64,000 nucleotides of DNA from an uncultured Collinsella sp. (lineage in GTDB: Bacteria; Actinomycetota; Coriobacteriia; Coriobacteriales; Coriobacteriaceae): the NCBI GenBank assembly GCA_900541795.1, contig UQLC01000003.1, positions 80,517 through 144,516 on the forward strand. The letters run 5' to 3'. Of this stretch, positions 19,120 to 28,046 are shown piece by piece; the first letter of the stretch is position 1; every line of letters begins with the position of its first letter. The position numbers and the translations under genes are program-made. The notes under the pieces were generated by a model. It had not been told where the DNA came from and did no database searches. It was given only the letters and a program-made list of their open reading frames with translations.

Positions 19120-19783
19120 AACATATCCCATCTATTACCTTGAGGATGCAATGAGCAACCTCGGCGACTGCTTTGACTATGCCGTGAACGACTATGGAGC
19201 GGAAGGGTCCGAGGTCGCTGAACTCTTTTGCCTGTGCGGCGTAGCCCGTGAGTTTGAGCGTGGCAACGCATGGGTCGTATCGGGAAAATCGGGCGTTGAG
19301 CTATTCGCGCTTATCGCCGAAAGGTCGGGCTACCAATCAAGGCCGATGCCAAATCGAACCTACCGATTCGAAAAGACACCGGAATATTGGACAGGCTGGA
19401 TATTGGCATACCTTCAGTGGCGCCTAGGAGAGTCTTTCGAAGACCTGCTGCATATCGTTCCGTTTGACGCACTGCGCAGTCTGTACTATCCCTGGCACGA
19501 AGCCTCGGAGGAACGCGTGGCTCGCCTCGTCTGCGATATGGCGAAAAAAGCGTCCAGGCAAACCAAACTTGCGTTAGCAAGAAAGAAGCTTAAGAAAACC
19601 CAACAAGACCTAGCATACGAATCGGGTGTGTCACTCCGCTCAATCCAAATGTACGAGCAGCGCCAGAGAAACATCAATGAAGCTTCGGTAACAAGCGTAA
19701 GAGCCATAGCAAAAGCCCTCCACTGCAACATCGAAGATCTCCTAGAGCCAGTCTTCGAATACAAAGAAACCAGTGCAGCCTAA
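19085..19783 (+). CDS. Antitoxin-like protein with C-terminal XRE helix-turn-helix
   Basis: A 232-residue partner of the DUF3990 gene. The N-terminal half is acidic and begins IYYLEDAMSNLGDCFDYAV, a segment of unknown fold resembling small partner proteins of DUF3990 toxins. The last 70 residues form an XRE-type helix-turn-helix (TQQDLAYESGVSLRSIQMYE, then ALHCNIEDLLE). It would neutralise the toxin and repress the operon through the palindrome at 18371-18417. The start at 19085 lies inside the toxin gene; no strong ribosome site is seen, fitting coupled translation. Confidence 0.7.
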   Translation: MIQELTNCGPSRTYPIYYLEDAMSNLGDCFDYAVNDYGAEGSEVAELFCLCGVAREFERGNAWVVSGKSGVELFALIAERSGYQSRPMPNRTYRFEKTPEYWTGWILAYLQWRLGESFEDLLHIVPFDALRSLYYPWHEASEERVARLVCDMAKKASRQTKLALARKKLKKTQQDLAYESGVSLRSIQMYEQRQRNINEASVTSVRAIAKALHCNIEDLLEPVFEYKETSAA

Positions 19784-19891
19784 ACCAAACAAATCACCAA
19801 AGCTCATCTAAAGAATATGCTCCACACCAGCAAGAGCCCCTATCAATAAAAGGCCATAATTTCAGCCCGGCGCCCCTTCAAAGCGTGGGTC

Positions 19892-20078
19892 CCTGTAGAC
19901 ATCCTCAGCAAGGTGGGCGCAGGGACGGTCGGGATGTTCCCTCAAAATCATTCCGCAGCGCGAAGGCCCCTTGTCCGCCGCTCCGTAGGAGCAGGACAAG
20001 GGGCCTTCATGCGCGAGGACGATTTTGAGGGAACATCCCGACCGTCCCGGACAGGTATATGGGGAGGATGTCTACAGG
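19892..20078 (-). repeat. Long covarying hairpin, copy B (after thrB)
   Basis: Read on the minus strand after thrB: outer arms CCTGTAGACATCCTC..TTCCCTCAAAATC, internal loop GTCCTC / TGCGGAAT, helix GCGC/GCGC, ATG opposite C, inner arm AAGGCCCCTTGTCC. The outermost arm includes the thrB stop codon and the last codon. It also fills the gap between the converging antitoxin and thrB genes. Confidence 0.8.
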
Positions 20079-20953
20079 TACTCGATTTGAGCGCCCTCGG
20101 TGTCGCACGTCAGAATATGCGTGTCACACTTGGGGAACTGCTCGCGCAGCTTGACCTGCAGGAACTTTGCCACGATGGTGTCGTCAGTCACGGCCATGAG
20201 AGTCGAGCCCGAGCCGCTGATCCAGATGGTCTTGGCGCCGCCGTTAAGGCAGGTGTCGCGCACGGCGTTGTAGTCGGGAATCAGACGGCGACGATAGGGT
20301 TCCTGGATGCGGTCGTCATTGGCGGCGGCAATCAGGTCGAGGTCACCAGTCTCCAAGCCGCGCGTCATGCCGGCGATGCGGCCCATCTGCCACACGGCGG
20401 TGGAGAGTGGAATCTCCTGCGGCACAACCTTGCGCGCCTCGCTCGTATGCACCTCGTAGGGCGGAATCACGGTAATAAAACGCAGACGATCGCTCACCTC
20501 GTAGCGCAGGCACTGGGGGAGCGAATCGGTCGGCGTAAAGGAGCAGACGGCGCCGCCCAGGATAGCAGGGGCGACGTTATCGGGATGGCCCTCGACCTCG
20601 GTGGCAATGCGGACGAGCTCGGCACGGTCGACGGTGTGGCCCGTCAGCGCGGCGGCCGCCATGATGCCGGCGACGACGCAGGTGGAGCTGGAACCCAGGC
20701 CGCGGGCGACGGGCACGTCGGTCTGAATGTCGATAGCGACGGGGAAGGCCGGCTCGCCCCATGCGGCCAGTGCATCGACAAAGCTAACGTAGACCAGGTT
20801 GTTCTCGTTTTGGAATTCCTCGGGGCAGCCCGTGATGGTGAGCTTGTCGGCGCGCTCGAAGGTGAAGTGCGAGTAGAGGCTGACGGCCATGCCGAGGGTG
20901 TCGTAGCCGATGCCCAAGTTGGCGCTTGTTGCTGGGACGGTGATCTTGATCAT
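20072..20953 (-). CDS. thrB: Homoserine kinase
   Basis: GHMP-family kinase of 293 residues that phosphorylates homoserine in threonine synthesis. It opens with ITVPATSANLGIGYDTLG. The ATP-binding loop is VARGLGSSSTCVVAG and the C-terminal motif is ISGSGSTLMAV. It lies 204 bases after thrC on the same strand, separated by a strong hairpin and an inverted repeat, so it may have reduced read-through or its own promoter. Confidence 0.95.
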   Translation of the reverse strand: MIKITVPATSANLGIGYDTLGMAVSLYSHFTFERADKLTITGCPEEFQNENNLVYVSFVDALAAWGEPAFPVAIDIQTDVPVARGLGSSSTCVVAGIMAAAALTGHTVDRAELVRIATEVEGHPDNVAPAILGGAVCSFTPTDSLPQCLRYEVSDRLRFITVIPPYEVHTSEARKVVPQEIPLSTAVWQMGRIAGMTRGLETGDLDLIAAANDDRIQEPYRRRLIPDYNAVRDTCLNGGAKTIWISGSGSTLMAVTDDTIVAKFLQVKLREQFPKCDTHILTCDTEGAQIEYL

Positions 20954-20966
20954 GTGAGTCCTCCTG

Positions 20967-21078
20967 GCGTGCCTGGCTGTTTAGTTCGCTGCTCGGGCAG
21001 TCCTGCGCAAGACGGAAAGCACATTAAGTGCTTTCCTTTGCGTGCGGAACTCGCGACGAACTAAACAGCCAGGCACGC
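20967..21078. repeat. Inverted repeat with branched interior between thrC and thrB
   Basis: Perfect 22-bp arms (GCGTGCCTGGCTGTTTAGTT, then CG, and their inverse) enclose a self-complementary CTGCTCGGGCAG and an inner stem AAAGCAC/GTGCTTT. GCTCGG and TGCGGAACT resemble the conserved loop of hairpins A-D, but the small pairing helix is missing. It may be a diverged relative or a separate element. Confidence 0.7.
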
Positions 21079-21122
21079 TGTACGCGTTCGTCATCATCCC
21101 GGGGATTATCTGATGAAAGAAG

Positions 21123-21146
21123 GTGCGCCGGCTTTCGCCGGCGCCT
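21123..21146 (-). terminator. Hairpin after thrC
   Basis: On the minus strand GGCGCCGGC-GAAA-GCCGGCGC is a very stable stem with a GAAA loop, 12 bases after the thrC stop, followed by ACCTTCTTTC. Confidence 0.7.
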
Positions 21147-21157
21147 TATAAGGGGTT

Positions 21158-22675
21158 TTAGTTGGTAGCCATCTTTTTTGCTGCGGACTCGACGTAGCTT
21201 GCCATCTCATCGACGTCGCAGACGTCTTCGAAGCGGACGGGCTTGGATTCGAGTTCGGCGAGCTGGGTCGGGGCAACCGTGTTGGTGGCCTGCTCGAGCA
21301 CGCGCATGGCCTCAAAGTCGTCCTCGGGAACGTCGAGGCCCAGGGCGTCGCAGCAGGCGCGCGGGAACTTGTAGGGGCTGGCGGTCGAAAGCAGGACGCG
21401 GGCCTTGGCGCCCTCGGCGGGAGCGACCTGCTCAAAGACGTGATAACCACAAGCGGTGTGCGGGTCGATTACGTAGCCGTTCGCATCCCAGCAGCTCTTG
21501 ATGGCAGTGCGGACCTCGTCCTCGCTGGCCCAGCCGCAGCCAAAGACGCTCTGAATCTTGGCCAGCAGCTCGGCGGGCACCTCGTAGCGACCCGTCTGCG
21601 CCAGCTGCTCCATAAGGCCGGCAACGAGCTCGCAGTCGCCATCGGACAGGAAGTACAGCATGCGCTCCAGGTTGGAGCTGATGAGGATGTCCATCGACGG
21701 CGAGATGGTCGTGAAGAACGGGCGGTTGCGGTCGTAGACGCCGGTAGTCAGGAAGTCAGCCAGCACGTTGTTCTTGTCGCTCGCCACGACGAGCTTGGCG
21801 ACGGGCAGACCCATGCGCTTGGCATAGTAGCCGGCCAGGATATCGCCAAAGTTGCCGGTCGGTACGCAGAACTCCACGGCGTCGCCGGCCTCGATGGCGC
21901 CGGCGCGCAACAGCTGCGCATAGGCGGCAAAGTAGTAGACGACCTGCGGTACCAGACGGCCGACGTTGATGGAGTTGGCACTCGAAAGCACCGTGCCTGC
22001 GGCCTCCAGACGCTCGGCAAGCTCCTTATCGGCAAAGATGCGCTTGACGGCGCTCTGGGCGTCGTCAAAGTTGCCGCGGATGCCGCAGACGGTGACGTTG
22101 TCGCCCTCCTGCGTGGACATCTGCAGGTTCTGGACGCGGCTGACCTTGCCCTCGGGATAAAAGACGGTGATGCCCGTGCCCGGAGCGTCGGCAAAACCGG
22201 CGAGTGCGGCCTTACCCGTGTCGCCCGACGTGGCGGTGACGATCATGATGCGCTCGGCGCCGCCGTCCTTGGCGGAAGTGCGGGCCATCAGACGGGGGAG
22301 CATCTGCAGGGCGACGTCCTTGAAGGCGCTTGTGGGGCCGCCAAAGAGCTCCATCACATAGGTCTGGGGGGCGTCGGCGCCCGGCGCAGCGTCGAGTTTG
22401 ACGAGCGGCGTAACCTCTTCACTCGCGAACGTGCCGCGGTATGCCTCGTCGACACACGCCGAAATTTCTTCGGCCGTGTAATCATTCAGTAACATTCCCA
22501 ACACATCTTGAGCGATTTCAAAGTACGATTTATCTGCAAGCGAGCTGATATCGACCTGCTGGGTGCCGAGCTCGTCCGAGACAAACAAACCCCCGTCGGG
22601 AGCGATGCCGGTGCGGATTGCCACCTTACTTGAGCACGATAAAGTGCGTCCTCGTGTACTATGATAAGTTCCCAT
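21158..22675 (-). CDS. thrC: Threonine synthase
   Basis: PLP enzyme of 505 residues converting O-phosphohomoserine to threonine. The PLP lysine lies in GPTSAFKDVALQ, and the phosphate-binding segment TATSGDTGKAAL follows. The longer open frame starts at 22720, but ATG 22675 gives the normal MGTYHSTRG N-terminus and has GAGGAG before it. The length fits the fungal/enterobacterial-like long class. It is divergent from lysC across 103 bases, suggesting shared control of the aspartate pathway. Confidence 0.95.
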   Translation of the reverse strand: MGTYHSTRGRTLSCSSKVAIRTGIAPDGGLFVSDELGTQQVDISSLADKSYFEIAQDVLGMLLNDYTAEEISACVDEAYRGTFASEEVTPLVKLDAAPGADAPQTYVMELFGGPTSAFKDVALQMLPRLMARTSAKDGGAERIMIVTATSGDTGKAALAGFADAPGTGITVFYPEGKVSRVQNLQMSTQEGDNVTVCGIRGNFDDAQSAVKRIFADKELAERLEAAGTVLSSANSINVGRLVPQVVYYFAAYAQLLRAGAIEAGDAVEFCVPTGNFGDILAGYYAKRMGLPVAKLVVASDKNNVLADFLTTGVYDRNRPFFTTISPSMDILISSNLERMLYFLSDGDCELVAGLMEQLAQTGRYEVPAELLAKIQSVFGCGWASEDEVRTAIKSCWDANGYVIDPHTACGYHVFEQVAPAEGAKARVLLSTASPYKFPRACCDALGLDVPEDDFEAMRVLEQATNTVAPTQLAELESKPVRFEDVCDVDEMASYVESAAKKMATN

Positions 22676-22778
22676 ATAACACTGCTCCTCGGATGCCTTG
22701 GTCCCAATCGGTGAAACCATGGTATCAGAGCGCGCAAAACAGGTTTGCAGAGGCTTTTAGAAAGGTAACCTCAAGCCC
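22676..22778. promoter_or_regulatory. Shared thrC/lysC divergent promoter region
   Basis: This 103-base gap must hold the promoters of the two diverging aspartate-pathway genes. AGGCTTTTAGAAAGGTAACC gives the lysC ribosome site. No attenuator or known riboswitch was recognised. Confidence 0.4.
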
Positions 22779-24167
22779 ATGATTAAGATTGCCAAGTTTG
22801 GCGGCTCGTCGGTCGCCGACGCCGAACACTTCAAGAAGATCAAGGCCATCGTCGATGCCGACCCTGCCCGCCGTTTTGTGGTGGTTTCCGCCTGCGGCCG
22901 CCGCTTTAAGGGCGACACTAAGGTAACCGACCTGCTCTACCTGGTTAACGCGCACGTTAAGTATCACGTGTCGTGCGAGGAACTACTCGAGGACATCGGC
23001 CAGCGCTATTTTGATATCGCTGACGAGTTGGAGCTCACCTATCCCATCCGCGAGGAGTTCGCGGCCTTTGCCGAGCGCGCCCGCTCGGGCGGCTACTCTA
23101 CCGAGGAGCTCGTGAGCCGTGGCGAGTACTTCACCGCTCGCCTGATGGCGGAGTACCTGGGCCTGCCGTTCTTGGACGCCGCGACGGTTGTGGCGTTCCA
23201 TCATGACGGTACGCTCAGCATGAATCGCACCTCCGAGCTGGTGCAGGAGTACGGCCAGCAGGGCGGCTTTGTTATGCCCGGTTTCTACGGCGCGACGCGT
23301 GAGGGCCAGATCAAGCTGCTCGACCGTGGTGGCGGCGATATTTCCGGCTCGATCTTGGCTAAGTGCCTGGGTGCCGACCTGTACGAGAACTGGACCGACG
23401 TCTCGGGCTTCTATTCTGCCGATCCGCGTATTGTTCCCGAGGCTCAGCCCATTGCGCGCGTTACCTACGAGGAGCTGCGCGAGCTTTCTTACATGGGTGC
23501 AAGCGTCCTGCACGAGGAGGCTGTGTTCCCCGTGCGCGAGGCCGGCATTCCGCTGGTCATCAAGAACACCAATGCGCCGCAGGACCCCGGCACCATCATT
23601 AGCGAGACGGCTGACGAGGGCGAGGCAGAGCCCATCATTACCGGCGTGACCGGCAAGCGCGGCTTTGTCGCCATCAATGTCGCCCGCGACCGCACCAAGC
23701 CCCGTGTTGGCTTTATGCGCCGTGCGCTTTCGGTGTTCGAGCGTTATGACGTTTCCGTCGAGCATATGCCCACCGGTGTCGACCGCTTTGGCGCCGTGGT
23801 GCAGGAGCAGGACGTTCACGATTCGCTGTACTCGCTCGTGGGCGACATTCAGCAGGAGGTCGAGCCGCTCGAGATCGAGGTTGTCGAGGGCCTGGCGCTT
23901 ATCGCGACCGTCGGCCGTAACCTGCGTGGCCGCGCAGGTATCTCGGGCCATCTGTTTGGCATGCTTGGCCAGGCCGGCGTGAGCGTGCGCATGATTTCGC
24001 AGAGCTGCGACGAGATCAACATCATTATCGGTGTCGAGGAGAAGGACTTCGACCTGGCGATTCAGACCATCTACCGTGCCTTCTCCGATGAGAACGGCAT
24101 TGTGAAGGTCTCCGACCTGGAGGTCCCCGCACCGGTCGATCCCGCCCTGGCCGCGCTCCGCAAGTAG
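22779..24167 (+). CDS. lysC: Aspartate kinase
   Basis: First enzyme of the aspartate family pathway, phosphorylating aspartate. The 462-residue chain starts with IKIAKFGGSSVAD, the substrate-binding motif. Later elements are the RGGGDISGSILAKCLGAD kinase core segment and two C-terminal ACT domains (about residues 300-460; GFVAINVARDRT and ALIATVGRNLRGRAGISGHL). It is monofunctional with no homoserine dehydrogenase fusion. ACT domains imply feedback by lysine and/or threonine. It is followed by a terminator and then asd. Confidence 0.95.
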   Translation: MIKIAKFGGSSVADAEHFKKIKAIVDADPARRFVVVSACGRRFKGDTKVTDLLYLVNAHVKYHVSCEELLEDIGQRYFDIADELELTYPIREEFAAFAERARSGGYSTEELVSRGEYFTARLMAEYLGLPFLDAATVVAFHHDGTLSMNRTSELVQEYGQQGGFVMPGFYGATREGQIKLLDRGGGDISGSILAKCLGADLYENWTDVSGFYSADPRIVPEAQPIARVTYEELRELSYMGASVLHEEAVFPVREAGIPLVIKNTNAPQDPGTIISETADEGEAEPIITGVTGKRGFVAINVARDRTKPRVGFMRRALSVFERYDVSVEHMPTGVDRFGAVVQEQDVHDSLYSLVGDIQQEVEPLEIEVVEGLALIATVGRNLRGRAGISGHLFGMLGQAGVSVRMISQSCDEINIIIGVEEKDFDLAIQTIYRAFSDENGIVKVSDLEVPAPVDPALAALRK

Positions 24168-24240
24168 CTGCCGTCCCGGTGCATTTTTAGGACAAGTGCC
24201 AAAAATCTACGGCGGGGCGTTTCGTTTCGGTTTCGTTTCG

Positions 24241-24275
24241 ACGGGGCGGGTTTCGTGCCCGCCCCGTTCTTGTAT
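24241..24275 (+). terminator. Terminator after lysC
   Basis: ACGGGGCGGG-TTTCGTG-CCCGCCCCGT followed by TCTTGT; a strong GC stem about 75 bases after lysC. Confidence 0.7.
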
Positions 24276-24341
24276 ACACTGGCAACAATAATCAGCCTGC
24301 TCGGCGTGCGGGCAAAAGCCAAAACCTTTAAAGGGGGAAGC

Positions 24342-25367
24342 ATGAAACAGTACACGGTTGCTATTTTGGGCGCGACGGGAGCCGTGGGCACCCAGATGCT
24401 CGAGTGCCTCAACGAGCAGGAGTTTCCGGTTGGCAAGCTCAAGCTGTTGGCAAGTGCACGCTCCGCGGGCAAGACCGTCGAGTTCCGCGGCGAGCAAATC
24501 GTGATCGAAGAGGCTTGCCCCGAGGCCTTTGAGGGCTGTGACATTGTGCTTGGCGCTGCCGGCGACGATATCGCCAAGGAATTGCTGCCCGAGGCCGTAA
24601 AGCGCGGCGCCGTCGTGGTCGACAACAGCCATGCCTTCCGCATGGATCCCGAGGTGCCGCTGGTCGTGCCCGAGATCAATGCCGACGACATCAAGTGGCA
24701 TCACGGCCTTATCGCCAACCCCAACTGCGCGACCATCATCGGCCTGGTTCCCACGTGGCCGCTGCATCAGCTTGCCGGCGTGAAGCGCATGATCGTCTCG
24801 ACGTATCAGGCGGCTTCTGGTGCCGGTGCTCCCGGTATGGCCGAGCTCGAAGCGCAGCTTGCTGCCCTGGGCCGTGGCGAGGAGATTCCCGAGCCGCGCG
24901 CATTTGCCGCCCAGCTGGCGAGCAACCTGATTCCGCAGATTGGCGGCGTCAAGGAGGAGGGCTTTACCTCTGAGGAGATGAAGCTACAAAACGAGGGCCG
25001 TAAGATCATGCACCTGCCCGAGCTGCGCGTGAACTGCACCTGCGTGCGCGTGCCTGTGCTGCGCTCGCACTCCGAGAGCATTACGCTCGAGTTCGAGCGT
25101 GACATTACGGTTGACGAGGCCCGTGTTGCGCTGGCTGCCGCTCCGGGCGTGAAGCTGGTTGACGACATGAGCGCCGAGGATGCGCACGACCGCTTCCCCA
25201 TGCCGATGGATACGTCCGATCAGGACCTGATTTGGGTCGGCCGCGTGCGCCGCGACATCTCGAACCCCGAGGCCGCGCGTGGCATCACCTTCTGGTGCTG
25301 CGGCGACCAAATCCGTAAGGGCGCGGCAACTAACGCCGTCCAGATTGCTAAGCTGCTCTGCGAGTAG
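24342..25367 (+). CDS. asd: Aspartate-semialdehyde dehydrogenase
   Basis: NADPH-dependent reduction of aspartyl phosphate to the semialdehyde. The 341-residue chain shows the nucleotide loop ILGATGAVGTQML, the catalytic cysteine in NPNCATI, and the STYQAASGAG and RVPVLRSHSESI segments. The ATG at 24342 follows AAAGGGGGAAGC. With lysC, thrC and thrB it covers most of threonine synthesis; homoserine dehydrogenase is not in the window. Confidence 0.95.
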   Translation: MKQYTVAILGATGAVGTQMLECLNEQEFPVGKLKLLASARSAGKTVEFRGEQIVIEEACPEAFEGCDIVLGAAGDDIAKELLPEAVKRGAVVVDNSHAFRMDPEVPLVVPEINADDIKWHHGLIANPNCATIIGLVPTWPLHQLAGVKRMIVSTYQAASGAGAPGMAELEAQLAALGRGEEIPEPRAFAAQLASNLIPQIGGVKEEGFTSEEMKLQNEGRKIMHLPELRVNCTCVRVPVLRSHSESITLEFERDITVDEARVALAAAPGVKLVDDMSAEDAHDRFPMPMDTSDQDLIWVGRVRRDISNPEAARGITFWCCGDQIRKGAATNAVQIAKLLCE

Positions 25368-25379
25368 TGTGACCTGTCC

Positions 25380-25509
25380 GGCGGGGGCCGGGCTCAGTTT
25401 TCAGAACGTCCTCGACCATGTGTGGCGCCTTGTCCTGCTCCTTCGGAGCCGCGGACAAGGCGCCACACTGGTCTGCGGAGTGTTCTGAAAACTGAGCCCG
25501 GCCCCCGCC
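25380..25509 (+). repeat. Long covarying hairpin, copy C (after asd)
   Basis: Outer arms GGCGGGGGCCGGGCTCAG..AGAAC, internal loop GTCCTC / TGCGGAGT, helix GACC/GGTC, ATG opposite CT, inner arm TGTGGCGCCTTGTCC. It begins 13 bases after the asd stop. Confidence 0.8.
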
Positions 25510-25769
25510 TGCGGTGACGCTGCTGCAAGCGGCCTGCGATGGGGTCGTTGTTGGTTGAGGCCGCTGGGCTGATGTGGGGGCGCGTGGCTGTTGCGGGCCC
25601 TGGTCCCGGCGGCGGCCTCGGCGCTTTGCGCCTGCCGCCTTTGGGGACTGTGGGGCGCGGCCGGCAGCTGCGGCGCTGCGCGCCTGCTGCCTTGGGTGAC
25701 TTTGGGGTCGATTGGGGTTGTCTGCACAATTCGCGGTATTATGTTGCGGAGTTTTGAAAGGAGCCGCTG
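25510..25769. other. Intergenic region, no gene recognised
   Basis: A G-rich stretch with long open frames on both strands that are compositional only; none shows a recognisable product. AAAGGAG at 25757 serves the next gene. Confidence 0.5.
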
Positions 25770-26348
25770 GTGGTCACGACGACGTTTGCTTCGCCTTTGG
25801 GCGAAATCCTGCTTGCCGCTGATGGCCGCGGTTTGACGGGGCTTTGGTTTAAGGGGCAGGAGCACTTTGGCTCCACGCTTCTCAAAGAAGATCCCGAACA
25901 TGTTGAAGGCGCCGATGCGGTTTCTGGTACCGGTGGGATGTCTTCGGTGAGTCCGGCAAATGGCGCGGCTTCTTCGGTGCTTGAGCGTTCTTGGGCTTGG
26001 CTGAATGCTTATTTTGCGGGGCAGGAGCCTCGGTTTACGCCGCCGTTGCATATGATTGGCACGGCGTTTCAGCGTGAGGTTTGGTTTGAGCTGCTTTCTA
26101 TCCCGCGTGGCGAGGTCGCTACGTATGGTGAGATCGCCCAGCGTGTTGCGGCTCGACATCGTGTACCGGGAAACGAAGCACCTGTTGTGTCTCCCCGTGC
26201 CGTGGGGGCCGCGGTCGCGCGGAATCCTATTTCGATCATTGTGCCGTGCCATCGCGTGGTTGCCGCCGACGGCTCGCTTAACGGATATGCCGGCGGGCTT
26301 GACCGCAAGGAGTGGCTGCTTCGGCTCGAGGGCGCGTACGAGGAATAA
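25770..26348 (+). CDS. ogt: Methylated-DNA--protein-cysteine methyltransferase
   Basis: Suicide repair protein of 192 residues that removes alkyl groups from O6-alkylguanine. The acceptor cysteine is in IIVPCHRVV and the DNA-binding segment FQREVWFELLSIPRGEVATY precedes it. The Asn hinge is VARNPIS. A GTG start at 25770 lies seven bases after AAAGGAG. An insertion of about 15 residues (HRVPGNEAPVVSPR) sits between the helix-turn-helix and the active site, longer than in E. coli Ogt. Confidence 0.92.
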   Translation: MVTTTFASPLGEILLAADGRGLTGLWFKGQEHFGSTLLKEDPEHVEGADAVSGTGGMSSVSPANGAASSVLERSWAWLNAYFAGQEPRFTPPLHMIGTAFQREVWFELLSIPRGEVATYGEIAQRVAARHRVPGNEAPVVSPRAVGAAVARNPISIIVPCHRVVAADGSLNGYAGGLDRKEWLLRLEGAYEE

Positions 26349-26388
26349 CGTTCGAGCACTTTGCATAGCCAAGACGCCGTGAAAGAAC

Positions 26389-26465
26389 GGGATGCGCTTT
26401 CCGAATGGCGTCCCAAACGGAAACCGTGTCCCGGAATACAGCCTTAGAGTGGGATGCCGTTTCCG
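26389..26465. repeat. Three alternating inverted copies of a 15-base string
   Basis: GGGATGCGCTTTCCG (26389), CGGAAACCGTGTCCC (26418, inverse) and GGGATGCCGTTTCCG (26451) can form two mutually exclusive hairpins. They separate ogt from the channel remnant. The function is unknown. Confidence 0.55.
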
Positions 26466-26492
26466 GTTGAGACCACTTGCTTGGACATCTTT

Positions 26493-26709
26493 CTACGCCC
26501 GCTTCTGCAGGGCATAGATCGACTTATCCATGTTGAACAGGTAAGCCGCGACGCAGACGATGAAGAATGCCGGCAGATTACCGAAACCGAAGACTTCGCA
26601 GCCAATCAGGATGGGTGCGAGCAGCGTATTGGTGGCGCTGCCAAAGACGGCTGCGTAGCCCAGCGCGGCGCAAAGCGCGATGGACATGCCGAGTTGAGCC
26701 TCGTTATGG
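26493..26709 (-). pseudogene. C-terminal remnant of a ClC-type chloride channel
   Basis: Only about the last 70 residues remain, including ALGYAAVFGSATNTLLAPI, then IGCEVFGFGNLPAFF and the end DKSIYALQKRA, which match the last helices of bacterial ClC channels. The reading frame begins at a junction near 26710 with an Abi fragment, so the rest of the channel gene has been deleted. No start or ribosome site fits, so it is judged non-functional. Confidence 0.65.
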
Positions 26710-27056
26710 CGACATCTGGGTAACAGAAAGGCCCGCGTTCCTCAGAGGCAAGATAGGCAATTCTGCTTTTGAGGTAGATCTCAATTCTGCCGACCGCATC
26801 AAACATTAACTGCCGGAGGGCTCGGTCAAATTCATACGTGTAGATGATGGTTTCGAATGTTGTGCCTTCGCGAAAGATGGTAATCCCGGACTTGCATTTG
26901 GTTTTGTAGGGAAACCAGTAGGCCGACAGTTTGTAGTGGCCGACTTCGACCAAAGCTCGCTCGAGTTCGCTTTGATCAGAGCACTTAAGACCCCTGTATT
27001 CTGTCAATAGTGCTATTTGTTCGTTAGATGGATATCCGCGACTTCCGGTATTTCAT
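26710..27056 (-). pseudogene. Truncated Abi_2-family abortive infection gene
   Basis: The N-terminal half resembles Abi_2/AbiD-type phage-defence proteins: VGHYKLSAYWFPYK, FREGTTFETIIYTYEFDRAL, IEIYLKSRIAYL and the start of GPFCYPD. Similarity ends at about 26710, where the frame runs into channel sequence. At the 5' end a plausible ATG (27056) is out of frame with the conserved part, implying a frameshift near 27030. The combined deletion and frameshift suggest a dead defence gene. Confidence 0.6.
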
Positions 27057-27227
27057 TTAAGCCTCTTGATAGAAAAAGAGCTGGAGTTGCGCATCGTTGA
27101 GAGGCTTTCCAGCTTTAGCAAAACAAACTTATAAGATGCGACGGGCCGCGTCAAGATAATTACCGGACGGCCTAGGAGGCGGCTGGTTGGCTGGCTTAAA
27201 ACCTAGCGCGTGAGATGACGCTCCACG

Positions 27228-27866
27228 CTATTCAGCGCGCTTGATAGGATGACGAACCACAGTCTTAAGTTTCTCCGGTGCACATTTGCGTGGATCGGAG
27301 AGATAGATTTCGTGATGGAAACGGGTGTCTGAGAAGTCGGGGACATAGCCCTGCTCGGTCGTGTATTCATTCATAGCGCCTACGGTCGCCGGTTCGTTGT
27401 CGTAGGGCCCGGTGTGCATGCATTGAACGCAGAGGCCCTCGTCAACTTTAAGCAGCTCGACGGCAGAAAAGTCAAGTTTCTTTTTGGTCGTGGCTTCCGC
27501 GACTGCCCAGTCAAAGTCATCTCGGGTGACGAAATCGGGCAGGCGAATGCACGAGATAAAGTTGAAATCGTCCTTGCGTACATAATCGATGTCGCCGCTC
27601 GGGGAGTCTTGCCACCAGAAACCCTCGAGCGGCGGTACCACAAAGTCGAAATAGCCCTTGATACTCCTTGAGCCTTTCTTCGACATCTTGACGGTATAGG
27701 CGATGCCGTAAAGCAGCGGCAGGGCGTTTTGATACTCGCCACCTTCAGTATTTGGGTCGCCCTTTCCGCGAACGGCAACGTAGCTCATAGGCGGGACAGT
27801 TACGATGCTCGGCTTGCTTGCAGGTTTGTAGAGCTCCTTGCATTCCTTCTTAAAGTCGAACGCCAT
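27228..27866 (-). CDS. GyrI-like small-molecule-binding protein
   Basis: A 212-residue protein of the GyrI-like/SHS2 type, named for the effector domain of AraC-type regulators and the gyrase inhibitor SbmC. It has no DNA-binding domain. Typical strings are VPPMSYVAVRGKGDPN, LPLLYGIAYTVKM and CVQCMHTGPYDNEPATV, the last being the usual GxY ligand motif. The start follows AAAGGCGG. The likely role is binding or hydrolysing a small hydrophobic compound; the ligand is unknown. Confidence 0.82.
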   Translation of the reverse strand: MAFDFKKECKELYKPASKPSIVTVPPMSYVAVRGKGDPNTEGGEYQNALPLLYGIAYTVKMSKKGSRSIKGYFDFVVPPLEGFWWQDSPSGDIDYVRKDDFNFISCIRLPDFVTRDDFDWAVAEATTKKKLDFSAVELLKVDEGLCVQCMHTGPYDNEPATVGAMNEYTTEQGYVPDFSDTRFHHEIYLSDPRKCAPEKLKTVVRHPIKRAE

Positions 27867-28046
27867 GTTGGCCGCCTTTCTGCGTATTGGCCTGCTTAGA
27901 TAACGGAATCATATCATAGAAACGAACAGCCGTTCGAATGATTTTGCTGACAGATAGAGATGCGTGCGTTGTGTTTGGCGGTCGGCCTGACCCCGTCGAT
28001 GATTTCTCTGCCTTCCCGGCGCTTGCCTGCGCTCCCCGTTTCCCCA

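Noticed and set aside
25401..26372. Long minus-strand open frame opposite ogt and its upstream region
   Set aside because: Arg/Pro-rich translation with no domain, lies over a long hairpin and antisense to a clear methyltransferase gene; a G+C-driven shadow.
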